Part shown: positions 9,911 to 20,953 of the stretch, piece by piece
How the letters are laid out: each line of letters starts with the position of its first letter
Position numbering within the stretch: position 1 is the first letter of the stretch
Origin: CAVVNN01 sp963749605
GTDB lineage: Bacteria; Actinomycetota; Thermoleophilia; Solirubrobacterales; 70-9
NCBI GenBank assembly: GCA_963749605.1
Contig: CAVVNN010000002.1
Coordinates: forward strand, 1,054,001-1,118,000
Length of the DNA stretch: 64,000 nt
Direction of reading: 5' to 3'
Notes under the pieces: generated by a model
The model's input: the letters and a program-made list of their open reading frames with translations, nothing else
Database searches by the model: none
What the model was told of the DNA's origin: nothing
Translations under genes and position numbers: made by a program

Positions 9911-11512
9911 TCAGGGGTCGATCAAGACGCCGGGGTTGAGCATGGCGCTGGGGTCGAGCTCGGCCTTGGCGGCGCGGAGGGCGGCGGCGAAGGGGGCCGG
10001 GCGCTGGCGGTCGTAGAAGGGGCGGTGATCGCGGCCGACGGCGTGGTGGTGGGTAATCGTGCCGCCGCCCTCGATCACCGCCTCGGCGGCGGCGGCCTTG
10101 ATCTCGTCCCACTGCTCGACCTCGCCGCCCCGCACCGCGGGCGCCATCACCGTGAAGTAGGGCGCCGGCCCGTCGGGGTAGACGTGGGTGAAGCGGCAGC
10201 TGACCCGCGGCGCGCCCGGCCCCTCGGCCGGCGCGTCGCAGACCTCGGCCACCTTCGCCCGTACCGCCTGCATCGCCTCGTCATGGAAGTCCTCGAAGCG
10301 ATCCCAGGTGATCGCGGTCTCGAACGTCTCGGAGAGAACGCCGCAGGCGACGAAGGTGTCGCGCAGGTAGGGGGCAAGGAGGAAGGCGCTGCGCCAGGCG
10401 CCAACGGCGTCCGAGCCCTCGCCGCCGCCCCCACCCCGAACCTCGCCCGGGACCCCACCCTGCTCGCGGGCGATTTCCAGCGCCAGCTCCATCGGCGCGT
10501 CGACGGGATGGTGAGCGGACTCGAAGCCGAGGACCAGCAGGCTCTTCTCGCCCGTCCCGGCCCCGGTCGTCTCCGCCTCCAGCGCGTCGAGCAGGCGGCA
10601 GTTCGAGGGATACAGGCCCGACTGGGAGATCTCGCGGACCACCCGCGTGGCGGCGGCGAAATCGTCGAACTCGACCCCGCAGGAGACCTTGAACTCGGGA
10701 CGCGGGCGGACCCGCACCCAGGCCTCGGCGACGACCCCGAGGATCCCCTCCGACCCGATCAGCATCCGGTCCGGCGAGGGCCCCGCTCCGGATCCGGGCA
10801 GCCGCCGGCTCTCCCAGGTCCCCCGCGGGGTGATCGCCCGCACCGACTCGACCAGGTCGTCGATGTGGGTGTAGAGCGTCGCGAAGTGCCCCCCGGCCCT
10901 GGTGGCGACCCATCCGCCCAGCGTCGAGTACTCGAACGACTGGGGAAAGTGCCGCAGCGTCAACCCGTGCTCCCGCAGCTGCTCCTCCAGCCCCGGCCCG
11001 GTCGCTCCGGCCTGAATCCGAGCCGCCATCGACACCGGATCGACCTCCAACACCCGATCCAACCGCCGCAGGTCGATGCAGACGACCGGTCGATCCCCGA
11101 CCCGGGCCTCGACCCCGCCGACCACGCTCGTCCCGCCCCCAAACGGCACCACCACAGCCCCCTCCGCCTCCGACCAAGCCAGAACGGTCTCGATCTCCGA
11201 CTCGTCCCGCGGAAACGCCACCAGGTCCGGTGGATTGGGGAATTCCCCTCGGAACCCCCGCACCACGTCCCGATACGCCTTCCCCAGCGCGTGCGACACC
11301 CGCTCGTAGCGGTCATCCGTGAACAGGCCCCCCAAAGCCGCCGGCGCCTTCAACCGCGGCGCCCGCAGCTCGACCTCCTCCAGCGGCACCGCCGCCTCCG
11401 GCTCGCCCCCGAACCCAAACCGCTCCCGAATCCCCGCCGCCGCCTCCCGCAGCTCCTTCTCCGAGGGCGCCTGGTCCTCATACCCCCACCCCCAGTGCTT
11501 GAGCCGCCGCAG
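9911..11512 (-). CDS. FAD-linked oxidase, alkyldihydroxyacetonephosphate synthase-like
   Basis: 533 residues if started at the CTG at 11512, just 2 bases after the upstream reductase stop. Translation there begins LRRLKHWGWGYEDQAPSE, which matches how this family begins (MRRLKHWGWG). A later GTG at 11389 would cut off this conserved N-terminus. The VAO/PCMH FAD domain shows VVVPFGGGTSVVGGVE, IQAGATGPGLEEQLREHG and STLGGWVATRAGG. The C-terminal part carries the family-type THHHAVGRDHRPFY, whose His run contributes to the ADPS active site, and ends LDPSAMLNPGVLIDP. Expected reaction: exchange of the acyl group of acyl-DHAP for a fatty alcohol, forming the ether bond. Direct coupling to a fatty acyl-CoA reductase supports this. 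Confidence 0.85.
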   Translation of the reverse strand: MRRLKHWGWGYEDQAPSEKELREAAAGIRERFGFGGEPEAAVPLEEVELRAPRLKAPAALGGLFTDDRYERVSHALGKAYRDVVRGFRGEFPNPPDLVAFPRDESEIETVLAWSEAEGAVVVPFGGGTSVVGGVEARVGDRPVVCIDLRRLDRVLEVDPVSMAARIQAGATGPGLEEQLREHGLTLRHFPQSFEYSTLGGWVATRAGGHFATLYTHIDDLVESVRAITPRGTWESRRLPGSGAGPSPDRMLIGSEGILGVVAEAWVRVRPRPEFKVSCGVEFDDFAAATRVVREISQSGLYPSNCRLLDALEAETTGAGTGEKSLLVLGFESAHHPVDAPMELALEIAREQGGVPGEVRGGGGGEGSDAVGAWRSAFLLAPYLRDTFVACGVLSETFETAITWDRFEDFHDEAMQAVRAKVAEVCDAPAEGPGAPRVSCRFTHVYPDGPAPYFTVMAPAVRGGEVEQWDEIKAAAAEAVIEGGGTITHHHAVGRDHRPFYDRQRPAPFAAALRAAKAELDPSAMLNPGVLIDP

Positions 11513-11514
11513 CC

Positions 11515-13506
11515 CTACCAGTGGACGCCTTTCATCAGGTGCGCAAAGGCGACAGCCTCGGTCGAGGGCGGTTTATCGGGAGCCTCGTCGGACTTGCCCT
11601 TCGCCGCCTGGGACTCCGGGAACAGCTTGTAGGCGGTGCTGAGGATCGTGTCGCTCGCCTTCGGGGCGACCGCATAGAGCAGCTCGCCGAACGTCCCCAG
11701 GCGGGTCGCCACCTTCTTCGGCCTGGCGATCATCGCCTTCGCGATCATCTCCGCCGCCTCCTCGGGCGTGATCGCCGGGAACATGTCGTACATCCGGGTC
11801 GGCGCGATCATCGGCGTGCGCACCAGCGGCATGTGGATCGTGGTGATGTGGACGCCGTCTTCGATCACCTCCGAGGCGATCACGCGGCCGAACGCGTCGA
11901 GCGCCGCCTTCGAGGCGACGTAGGCCGAGAAGCGGGGCGGGTTTGTCTGCGTCCCGATCGAGCTGATGTTGATGATGTGGCCCGCCTTGCGGGCCCGCAT
12001 CAACGGCAGCAACGCCAGAATCAGGCGGACCGCGCCGAGGTAATTGAGCTGGATCGTGCGCTCGTAGTCGTGGAAGCGGTCGTAGGAGAGCTCCACCGAG
12101 CGCCGGATCGAGCGCCCCGCGTTGTTGACGAGGATGTCGACCTGGCCGTGATAGGCGAGCACCTCCTCGGCCATCCGCTCGATGTCCTCGATGTCGGACA
12201 TGTCGCAGCGGTGGATGTGGGCGCTGCCCCCGGCCTGCTCGATCTCCGCCTTCGTCTCCTCCAGCCTCTCGATCGAGCGCGCGACCAGCAGCACGGTCGC
12301 ACCTGCGTCGGCGACCTTCACGGCCGTCGCTTTGCCGATGCCCGAGGAGGCGCCGGTGATCAGCACGACCTTGCCCCGGACCGCGCCCGCGAGCGAGCGG
12401 TCCTTGAACAGGTCGGGATCGAGGGTGCGCTCCCAGTAGTCCCAGAGCCGCTCGGCATAGGTCTCGAGCGGCGGCACCTCGATCCCCGAGCCCTCCAGCG
12501 CCGCCTGGGCGTTGGTCGAGTCGAAGGTCGTCGGGTAGTTGACGTAGGTGAGGACCGAGGGCGGAATTCCGAAGTCGCGCAGCACCACGTCGGTCGCCCG
12601 CTTCGCCGGCGGGAACAGCTTCAGGGCGGTCCGCAGCAGGCCGATCGCCGGATCGGTCACGTCGGCGTCCAGGCGCACTGCCATCTGCGGCGCGTCGGCG
12701 GCCCTGGCGAAGAGATTGACCGCCTCGCCCGCGGTCTTCGGATGCGGGTCGGTGAGGTGGAAGGCCTGCCCGTCGAGGTCGGGCTGGTGGGCGATGTGGT
12801 CGATCGCCGCGGCGACGTAGTCGACCGGGACGATGTTGATCTCGCCCCCCTCGACGCCAACCGCCGGCAGCCACGACGGCAGCGCCCGCCGCGCGCGCTG
12901 CAACAGCTTGAAGAAGTAATAGGGGCCGTCGATCTTGTCGATCTCCCCGGTCCGGGAGTCGCCGACGACGATCCCCGGCCGGTAGACGCGCCAGGGCCGC
13001 GAGCTCTCTTCGCGGACAACCCGCTCGGACTCGTGCTTGGTCCGGAAGTAGGGGTTGGTGTCGAGCTTCTCGGCCTGCTCGAACATGTCCTCGCGCCACT
13101 CGCCCCTGTAGAGGCCGGCGACGGCGATCGAGCTGGCCAGGTGGAAGCAGCCGGCCTCGATCGCGCCGGCCAGCTCGACCGCGTGCCGGGTGCCCTCGAC
13201 GTTGGCGACCTCCTGGCTTTCGGCGTCGGCGGTGAGGTCGTAGATCGCCGCCAGGTGGAAGAAGTGGTCGATCTCCCCCCGCATCGCCGTGAGGTCCTCT
13301 TCGGAAACGCCCAACCCCGGCTGGGAGAGGTCGCCGGCCACCGGGACGATCCTCGCCCCATCGGCTCCCCAACCGGTTCGCAGCTCCTCCAAGCGGCCCC
13401 GCGAACCCGCCCGGACCAGCGCATAGATGGTTCCCTCGCGCTGCAGGAGCCGCCCGACGAGGTTGCGACCGATGAACCCCGTGGCGCCGGTTAAGAAGTA
13501 ATTCAC
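11515..13506 (-). CDS. Two-domain fatty acyl-CoA reductase (extended SDR + classical SDR)
   Basis: 663 residues from the GTG at 13506 (VNYFLTGATGFIGRNLV); a GTG at 13521 would add five residues not typical of the family. The N-terminal extended SDR/thioester-reductase-like domain (1-370) has TGATGFIG and YFRTKHESE (YxxxK). The C-terminal classical SDR domain (about 385-640) has TGASSGIG, NNAG, and YVASKAALDAF. This architecture matches mycobacterial AcrA1/Fcr-type enzymes that reduce acyl-CoA to aldehyde and alcohol. The alkyl-DHAP-synthase-like gene follows after 2 bases, consistent with fatty alcohol supply for ether lipids or wax esters. The start is only 26 bp from the divergent 2-oxoglutarate dehydrogenase start. 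Confidence 0.88.
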   Translation of the reverse strand: MNYFLTGATGFIGRNLVGRLLQREGTIYALVRAGSRGRLEELRTGWGADGARIVPVAGDLSQPGLGVSEEDLTAMRGEIDHFFHLAAIYDLTADAESQEVANVEGTRHAVELAGAIEAGCFHLASSIAVAGLYRGEWREDMFEQAEKLDTNPYFRTKHESERVVREESSRPWRVYRPGIVVGDSRTGEIDKIDGPYYFFKLLQRARRALPSWLPAVGVEGGEINIVPVDYVAAAIDHIAHQPDLDGQAFHLTDPHPKTAGEAVNLFARAADAPQMAVRLDADVTDPAIGLLRTALKLFPPAKRATDVVLRDFGIPPSVLTYVNYPTTFDSTNAQAALEGSGIEVPPLETYAERLWDYWERTLDPDLFKDRSLAGAVRGKVVLITGASSGIGKATAVKVADAGATVLLVARSIERLEETKAEIEQAGGSAHIHRCDMSDIEDIERMAEEVLAYHGQVDILVNNAGRSIRRSVELSYDRFHDYERTIQLNYLGAVRLILALLPLMRARKAGHIINISSIGTQTNPPRFSAYVASKAALDAFGRVIASEVIEDGVHITTIHMPLVRTPMIAPTRMYDMFPAITPEEAAEMIAKAMIARPKKVATRLGTFGELLYAVAPKASDTILSTAYKLFPESQAAKGKSDEAPDKPPSTEAVAFAHLMKGVHW

Positions 13507-13516
13507 CTCTGTTTCA

Positions 13517-13522
13517 TACACT
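13517..13522 (+). promoter_or_regulatory. Possible -10 element for the fused 2-oxoglutarate dehydrogenase
   Basis: TACACT lies 10 bp before the ATG at 13533 in a 26-bp divergent spacer. No good -35 is visible 17 bp upstream. If used, the message would have almost no leader. The same few bases also hold the upstream region of the reductase gene on the other strand. Confidence 0.35.
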
Positions 13523-13532
13523 CAAACCGACG

Positions 13533-16500
13533 ATGGCGCAAACGGCGACGGTGCAGATCGAGATGCCCGAGATGGGCGAGTCGGTCACCGAGGGGATCGT
13601 GCTCGAGTGGCACGTGGCCGAGGGCGACTTCGTCAACGAGGGCGACACCGTCGTCGAGATCTCGACCGACAAGGTCGATGCCGAGGTGCCGGCTCCGACC
13701 GCGGGGGTCATCACCAAGCTTCTGGTGTCGGTCGACGACGAGGTGCCGGTTGGGGCGCCGCTGGCCGAGATGGAGCCGGGGGACGAGGGCTCCGCCGAAG
13801 GTTCGAACGGATCGCCCGCGGGGCCTGGCACGGCCTCGGAGGGGCCTGCGGGCGGGGGCTCCGCCTCCGTTCTCGGCCCCTCCGAGTCCGCGCCACCCGC
13901 GGACGGATCCGCTGGAGCCAGCGGCGGAACCGAGGTCAACGGCGGGTCCCAGGACGTGCGAGCGACGCCCGTCGCTCGCCGTGTAGCCGAAGAGCTGGGG
14001 GTTGACCTTGGCGGGATCGCCGGGAGCGGGCCAGGGTCGAAGGTGACCAAGGAGGACGTAATTGCCGCCTCAAACGGCGGCGGTGCCGCCCCGGCTGCCG
14101 CCCCCGCAGAGGCGAAGGCGCTGCGGGGGCCGGCGGCAATGCTGGCCTCGGCCATGGACGAGAGCCGGGCGGTGCCGACCGCGACGTCGTTCCGCACGGT
14201 TGCCGTCGACACGTTGGACGCCAAGCGCAAGGCGCTGAACGGGGTGCTGAAAGACCGCGGGGTGAAGGTCTCCTTCACCCATCTCGTCGCCTGGGCGATC
14301 GTCCAGGCGGCCAAGGACTGGCCGGTCATGGCCCGCACCTACGAGGAGCGCGACGGCAAGCCGTTCGCGGTCGAGGGTGGCCCTGTCAACCTCGGCATCG
14401 CGGTCGACGTCGAGCGCAAGGACGGCTCCCACAGCCTGATGGTCCCCGCGATCAAGGGCGCCAACGGGCTCGGCTTCGCCGCCTTCCACTCCTATTACGA
14501 GGACCTGATCACCAAGACCCGCGAGAACAAGCTCAGTCCCGACGACTTCCAGGGCACCAACATCTCGCTGACCAACCCCGGCGGCATCGGCACCGTTGCC
14601 TCGGTACCGCGCCTGATGAGCGGCCAGAGTGCGATCGTCGCCACCGGCTCGATCGCCTACCCGCCCGAGTGGAGCCACGCCCCGCCCGATCGGATCCGAC
14701 AGCTCGGCGTCTCCAAGGTGATGACGCTCACCTCGACCTACGACCACCGCGTCATCCAGGGAGCCGAGTCGGGTGCGTTCCTGCGCCGAATCGAGCAGCT
14801 GCTGCAGGGAGAGGACGGCTTCTACGAGGCGATCGCCGCCGACCTCGGCATCGACCCCATGCCGATCGCCGCCGCCCATCCTGCCTCGGCCTCGGCGCCG
14901 CCGCTGGGATTGGCTGCCCCGGCCGCCGCCACGGGTGCGGTCGACGAAGAGCTGCTGCAGGCCGTGCAGGCGGCGACCTCCCTGCTCAAGGGCTACCGCA
15001 CCCACGGCCACCTCGCCGCCCGCCTCGACCCGCTCGGCTCCGAGCCCCAGGGCGATCCCTCGATCCAGCCCGAGAACCTCAACCTCACCCCGGATCTGAT
15101 GACCCGCATCCCGGCCTCGATCCTCCACATCGGCGTCCCCGGCGAGACCCTGCTGGAGGCGCTGCCGCGGTTGCGCGAGACCTATTGCGGCACGATGGCC
15201 TACCAGTTCGAGCACCTCTCCTCGCACCAGCAGAGAATTTGGCTTCGGGAGATGATCGAGACCGGGGCCCACCGCAAGGCGCTGAGCGACGACGAGCGCC
15301 GCCGGCTGCTCGACAGCCTGATCGAGGTCTTCCAGTTCGAGCGCTTCCTCGAGCGGACCTACCTCGGCCAGAAGATGTTCTCGATCGAGGGACTCGACGT
15401 GGTCGTGCCGATGCTCGACGAGCTGGTCACGCTCGCCTACCGAGGCGGCGCCGAGGAGGTCGTCTTCGGCATGGCCCATCGCGGCCGCCTCAGCGTCCTC
15501 GCCCACAACCTCGGCCGCCCGGTCGAGGCGATCCTCGCCGAGTTCGAGGGCGACAAGCGAATCGAGGCGGTGAAGGCGGTCGCCGCGATCCCCCATGGCG
15601 GCACCGGCGACGTCAAGTACCACTACGGCCACCAGGGCGTCTACGAGAGCAGCGAGGGAGAGCGGATCTCCATCCGCCTCTACCCGAACCCGAGCCACCT
15701 CGAGTTCGTCGACCCCGTCGTCACCGGCGGCGCCCGCTTCCTGCAATCCGACATCGACGGCCCGACGCTCACCCACGACCCCAAACGAGCGGTGCCGGTG
15801 CTGCTGCACGGCGACGCCGCCTTCCCCGCGCAGGGCGTCGTCGCCGAGACGCTCAACCTGCAGTCGCTGAAGGGCTACAGCACCGGCGGCACGGTCCACA
15901 TCGTCCAGAACAACCAGGTCGGGTTCACCACCGACCCCGAGGAGGCCCGCTCCACCCCTTACGCGGCCGACATGGCGAAGGGATTCAACGTCCCGATCGT
16001 CCACGTCAACGCCGACGACCCCGAGGCCTGCTCGGCGGCGGTCCGCCTGGCGATGGCCTACCGCGAGCGCTGGGGCCGCGACATCGTGATCGACGTGATC
16101 GGGTACCGCCGCTTCGGCCACAACGAGACCGACGAGCCCGCCTACACCCAGCCGCTGATGGCGGCGAAGATCAAGGCCCACCCCCCGGTCTCCGAGATCT
16201 ACGCGGAGAAGCTGGCCGCCGAGGGAGTCGTCTCCGCCGAGGACGTCGAGCGAGCCTCGAGCGAGCGCCGCGAGGAGATGTCCGCAGCGCTCAAGGGCCT
16301 GCGGGAGAAAATGGAGGCGGGCGCGTACGAGGACCCGACCGTGGCCACCACCGGCACGGGAGAACTGGACCGGACCGCCAGCCCGCCGGTCGACACGGCC
16401 GTCCCCGCCGAGAAGCTCCGCAGTCTCAACCAGGCGCTGCTGAAAGTCCCGGAGAGCTTCACCATCCACCGCAAGCTGCGCCGCCCGCTCTCCCGCCGGC

Positions 16501-17561
16501 TGGAGGCGATCGAGGAGGGCGGCATCGACTTCGGCCACGCCGAGGCGCTCGCCTTCGCCTCGCTTTTAACCGAGGGCGTCCACACCCGGCTCACCGGGCA
16601 GGACACCGAGCGCGGCACCTTCTCCCACCGCCACCTCGTCCTCCACGACGAGAACACCGGCCTCGAGTACTGCCCGATGCAGAACCTCGAGGGCGCCACC
16701 GCCCCCTTCGAGCTGCACAACAGCCCGCTCTCGGAGATCGCCTGCCTCGGCTTCGAGTACGGCTACTCCGCCGCGACCCCCAACGCGCTCGTGCTCTGGG
16801 AGGCGCAGTTCGGCGACTTCGCCAACGCCGGCCAGGTCATCATCGACAGCTTCATCGTCTCCGGCGAGGCGAAGTGGGGCCAGGCCAGCCGCCTCACCCT
16901 GCTGCTGCCGCATGGCTACGAGGGCTCGGGACCCGAGCACTCCAGCGCCCGCATCGAGCGCTTCCTGGCGCTGGGCGCCGAGGGCAACATCCGCATCGCC
17001 AACCCCAGCACCGCCGCCCAGTACTTCCACCTGCTGCGCCGCCAGGCGCTGATCCGCAAGCCGCGGCCGCAGATCGTCTTCACCCCGAAGGGCCTGCTGC
17101 GGCTGGACCGGGCCGCCGCCAGCCTCGCGGACCTGACCGACGGCGAGTTCCACCCGATTCTCGACGACCCGAAGGCGGCGGAGCGGCGCGAGAAGGTCGA
17201 GCGGCTGGCTCTCTGCACCGGCAAGCTCTACTTCGACATGGACGCCAGCGAGCGGCGCGAGGTGGCGGAGAGGGTCGCCATCGCCCGGGTCGAGATGCTC
17301 TACCCGTTCGCCCGCGACAAGCTGACCGAGCTGATCGCCTCCTACCCGAACCTGAAGGAGATCGCCTGGGTGCAGGAGGAGCCGCGCAACATGGGCGCCT
17401 GGAAGGTGATGTCGCGCCGCATGCCCGACGTGCTGCCCGAGGGCGTCGAGCTGACCTACATCGGCCGGCCGGGGCGCGCCAGCCCGGGCGAGGGCTACTC
17501 CGCGGCCCACGCCCGCGAGCAGGAGCGAATAGTCCTCACCGCCCTCACCCCGACCGGCTGA
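13533..17561 (+). CDS. kgd: Fused 2-oxoglutarate dehydrogenase E2-E1 (OdhA/Kgd type) with its own lipoyl and subunit-binding domains
   Basis: 1342 residues. Domain order: lipoyl domain (1-85, lipoyl lysine Lys47 in STDKVDAEV); flexible Gly/Ser/Ala/Pro linker (85-140); peripheral subunit-binding domain (141-180, ATPVARRVAEELGV); linker; E2 acyltransferase domain (200-435, His405 in STYDHRVIQG); thiamine-diphosphate E1 domain (about 470-1342) with GMAHRGRLSVLAH, NNQVGFTT, GYRRFGHNETDEPAYTQP and YEGSGPEHSSAR. It converts 2-oxoglutarate to succinyl-CoA (or succinic semialdehyde) in the TCA cycle. The well-studied mycobacterial and corynebacterial OdhA/Kgd proteins lack lipoyl and subunit-binding domains and borrow the PDH E2 lipoyl arm; here both are present in one chain. 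A membrane protein gene overlaps its stop by 1 bp. Confidence 0.95.
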   Translation: MAQTATVQIEMPEMGESVTEGIVLEWHVAEGDFVNEGDTVVEISTDKVDAEVPAPTAGVITKLLVSVDDEVPVGAPLAEMEPGDEGSAEGSNGSPAGPGTASEGPAGGGSASVLGPSESAPPADGSAGASGGTEVNGGSQDVRATPVARRVAEELGVDLGGIAGSGPGSKVTKEDVIAASNGGGAAPAAAPAEAKALRGPAAMLASAMDESRAVPTATSFRTVAVDTLDAKRKALNGVLKDRGVKVSFTHLVAWAIVQAAKDWPVMARTYEERDGKPFAVEGGPVNLGIAVDVERKDGSHSLMVPAIKGANGLGFAAFHSYYEDLITKTRENKLSPDDFQGTNISLTNPGGIGTVASVPRLMSGQSAIVATGSIAYPPEWSHAPPDRIRQLGVSKVMTLTSTYDHRVIQGAESGAFLRRIEQLLQGEDGFYEAIAADLGIDPMPIAAAHPASASAPPLGLAAPAAATGAVDEELLQAVQAATSLLKGYRTHGHLAARLDPLGSEPQGDPSIQPENLNLTPDLMTRIPASILHIGVPGETLLEALPRLRETYCGTMAYQFEHLSSHQQRIWLREMIETGAHRKALSDDERRRLLDSLIEVFQFERFLERTYLGQKMFSIEGLDVVVPMLDELVTLAYRGGAEEVVFGMAHRGRLSVLAHNLGRPVEAILAEFEGDKRIEAVKAVAAIPHGGTGDVKYHYGHQGVYESSEGERISIRLYPNPSHLEFVDPVVTGGARFLQSDIDGPTLTHDPKRAVPVLLHGDAAFPAQGVVAETLNLQSLKGYSTGGTVHIVQNNQVGFTTDPEEARSTPYAADMAKGFNVPIVHVNADDPEACSAAVRLAMAYRERWGRDIVIDVIGYRRFGHNETDEPAYTQPLMAAKIKAHPPVSEIYAEKLAAEGVVSAEDVERASSERREEMSAALKGLREKMEAGAYEDPTVATTGTGELDRTASPPVDTAVPAEKLRSLNQALLKVPESFTIHRKLRRPLSRRLEAIEEGGIDFGHAEALAFASLLTEGVHTRLTGQDTERGTFSHRHLVLHDENTGLEYCPMQNLEGATAPFELHNSPLSEIACLGFEYGYSAATPNALVLWEAQFGDFANAGQVIIDSFIVSGEAKWGQASRLTLLLPHGYEGSGPEHSSARIERFLALGAEGNIRIANPSTAAQYFHLLRRQALIRKPRPQIVFTPKGLLRLDRAAASLADLTDGEFHPILDDPKAAERREKVERLALCTGKLYFDMDASERREVAERVAIARVEMLYPFARDKLTELIASYPNLKEIAWVQEEPRNMGAWKVMSRRMPDVLPEGVELTYIGRPGRASPGEGYSAAHAREQERIVLTALTPTG

Positions 17562-17893
17562 TGCGCAAGCCGGTGCCGGGACGGCTGTTCGTCTGGGTAA
17601 AGCGGCTCTCCTGGGCGGAGCTGGCGATCTTCAGCACCCTGATCGCGTTCTGGCTGGCGCCGGGGTTCGACACCGAGACGATGGTCTTCGGCTGGGCGCA
17701 CGGCGTCGGATTCGTCGTCCTCTGCATCGTGATCTGGGTCGCCGCGGTAAAGCGCGAGGCCCCCTACACCCTGCTCGCGGCCACCCTGACTCCGGTGGGG
17801 CCGGTCGGGAGCGTCATCGGGATCGAGCTGATCGAGCGCCGGGGCTGGGGTGTCGCGGACTACCCGCAGGGCGCGGCGGATAATCCGCAATAA
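17561..17893 (+). CDS. DUF3817-type small integral membrane protein
   Basis: 110 residues from an ATG overlapping the dehydrogenase stop by 1 bp (TGATG). About three transmembrane helices: ELAIFSTLIAFWLAP, FGWAHGVGFVVLCIVIWVAA, and a third weaker stretch TLLAATLTPVGPVGSVIGIE. The conserved WAHGVGF segment and length fit the DUF3817 family of actinobacterial membrane proteins of unknown function. Coupling to the 2-oxoglutarate dehydrogenase suggests co-expression rather than a proven shared role. Confidence 0.8.
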   Translation: MRKPVPGRLFVWVKRLSWAELAIFSTLIAFWLAPGFDTETMVFGWAHGVGFVVLCIVIWVAAVKREAPYTLLAATLTPVGPVGSVIGIELIERRGWGVADYPQGAADNPQ

Positions 17894-17905
17894 GGGCCAA
17901 TAGCC

Positions 17906-17934
17906 TTGACCGGGGGCGACCAAGTCTGTATAGG
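17906..17934 (+). promoter_or_regulatory. Sigma-70-type promoter for an RNA candidate
   Basis: TTGACC (17906-17911), a 17-bp spacer and TATAGG (17929-17934), preceded by TG-like bases. It starts 12 bp after the stop of the membrane protein and fires into a stretch with no + strand gene, so it most likely drives the structured RNA at about 17,941. Confidence 0.6.
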
Positions 17935-17940
17935 TACTTG

Positions 17941-18160
17941 AGACTGTTCCTCTGGACAGTCCCGTCTAGGGGAACGGCTGCGTCGGCATCCCTCCCTGGC
18001 TACCGACGCGCAGGTGCGGTGCGGGGTCGCGCGGACCCCCCTGCCTCCCGCGGCCCCGCCGCACCATCTCATTTCCGCACATGTGCTCTGCTCCCGTGGG
18101 GGCGCAGGGAATCAGATATGGATGCGCCTCCACTCCCGCGTCCGCCATGTGCGGGTCGGC
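17941..18160 (+). ncRNA. Candidate structured non-coding RNA, family not identified
   Basis: About 220 bases between the end of a + strand gene and the stop of aconitase on the minus strand. Its upstream side carries a near-consensus promoter. Paired elements seen in order: GACTGT/ACAGTC with an 8-base loop (17,942-17,961), CGTCGG/CCGACG around a 16-base loop (near 17,980-18,010), a long arm GGTGCGGTGCGGGG with CCCCGCCGCACC (about 18,012-18,065), a CTGC..GCAG stem-loop near 18,090-18,107, and a closing 9-bp pair CCGCACATG (18,075-18,083) with CATGTGCGG (18,146-18,154). I do not find the SRP RNA tetraloop core, the RNase P GAGGAAAGTCC box or a tmRNA acceptor end. A 6S-like or novel regulatory RNA remains possible. 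Ends are estimates. Confidence 0.5.

Positions 18161-20953
<2,793 letters not shown>

Noticed and set aside
14070..16538. Very long open frame antisense to the 2-oxoglutarate dehydrogenase.
   Set aside because: Composition is rich in Arg/Gly/Asp/Val with no family motif; it is a high-GC shadow of the real gene. The same applies to 18014-21226 over aconitase and 51728-54496 over ileS.
17941..18160. Assigning the RNA candidate to SRP RNA, RNase P RNA or tmRNA.
   Set aside because: The characteristic core sequences of these RNAs are not present; left as unidentified.
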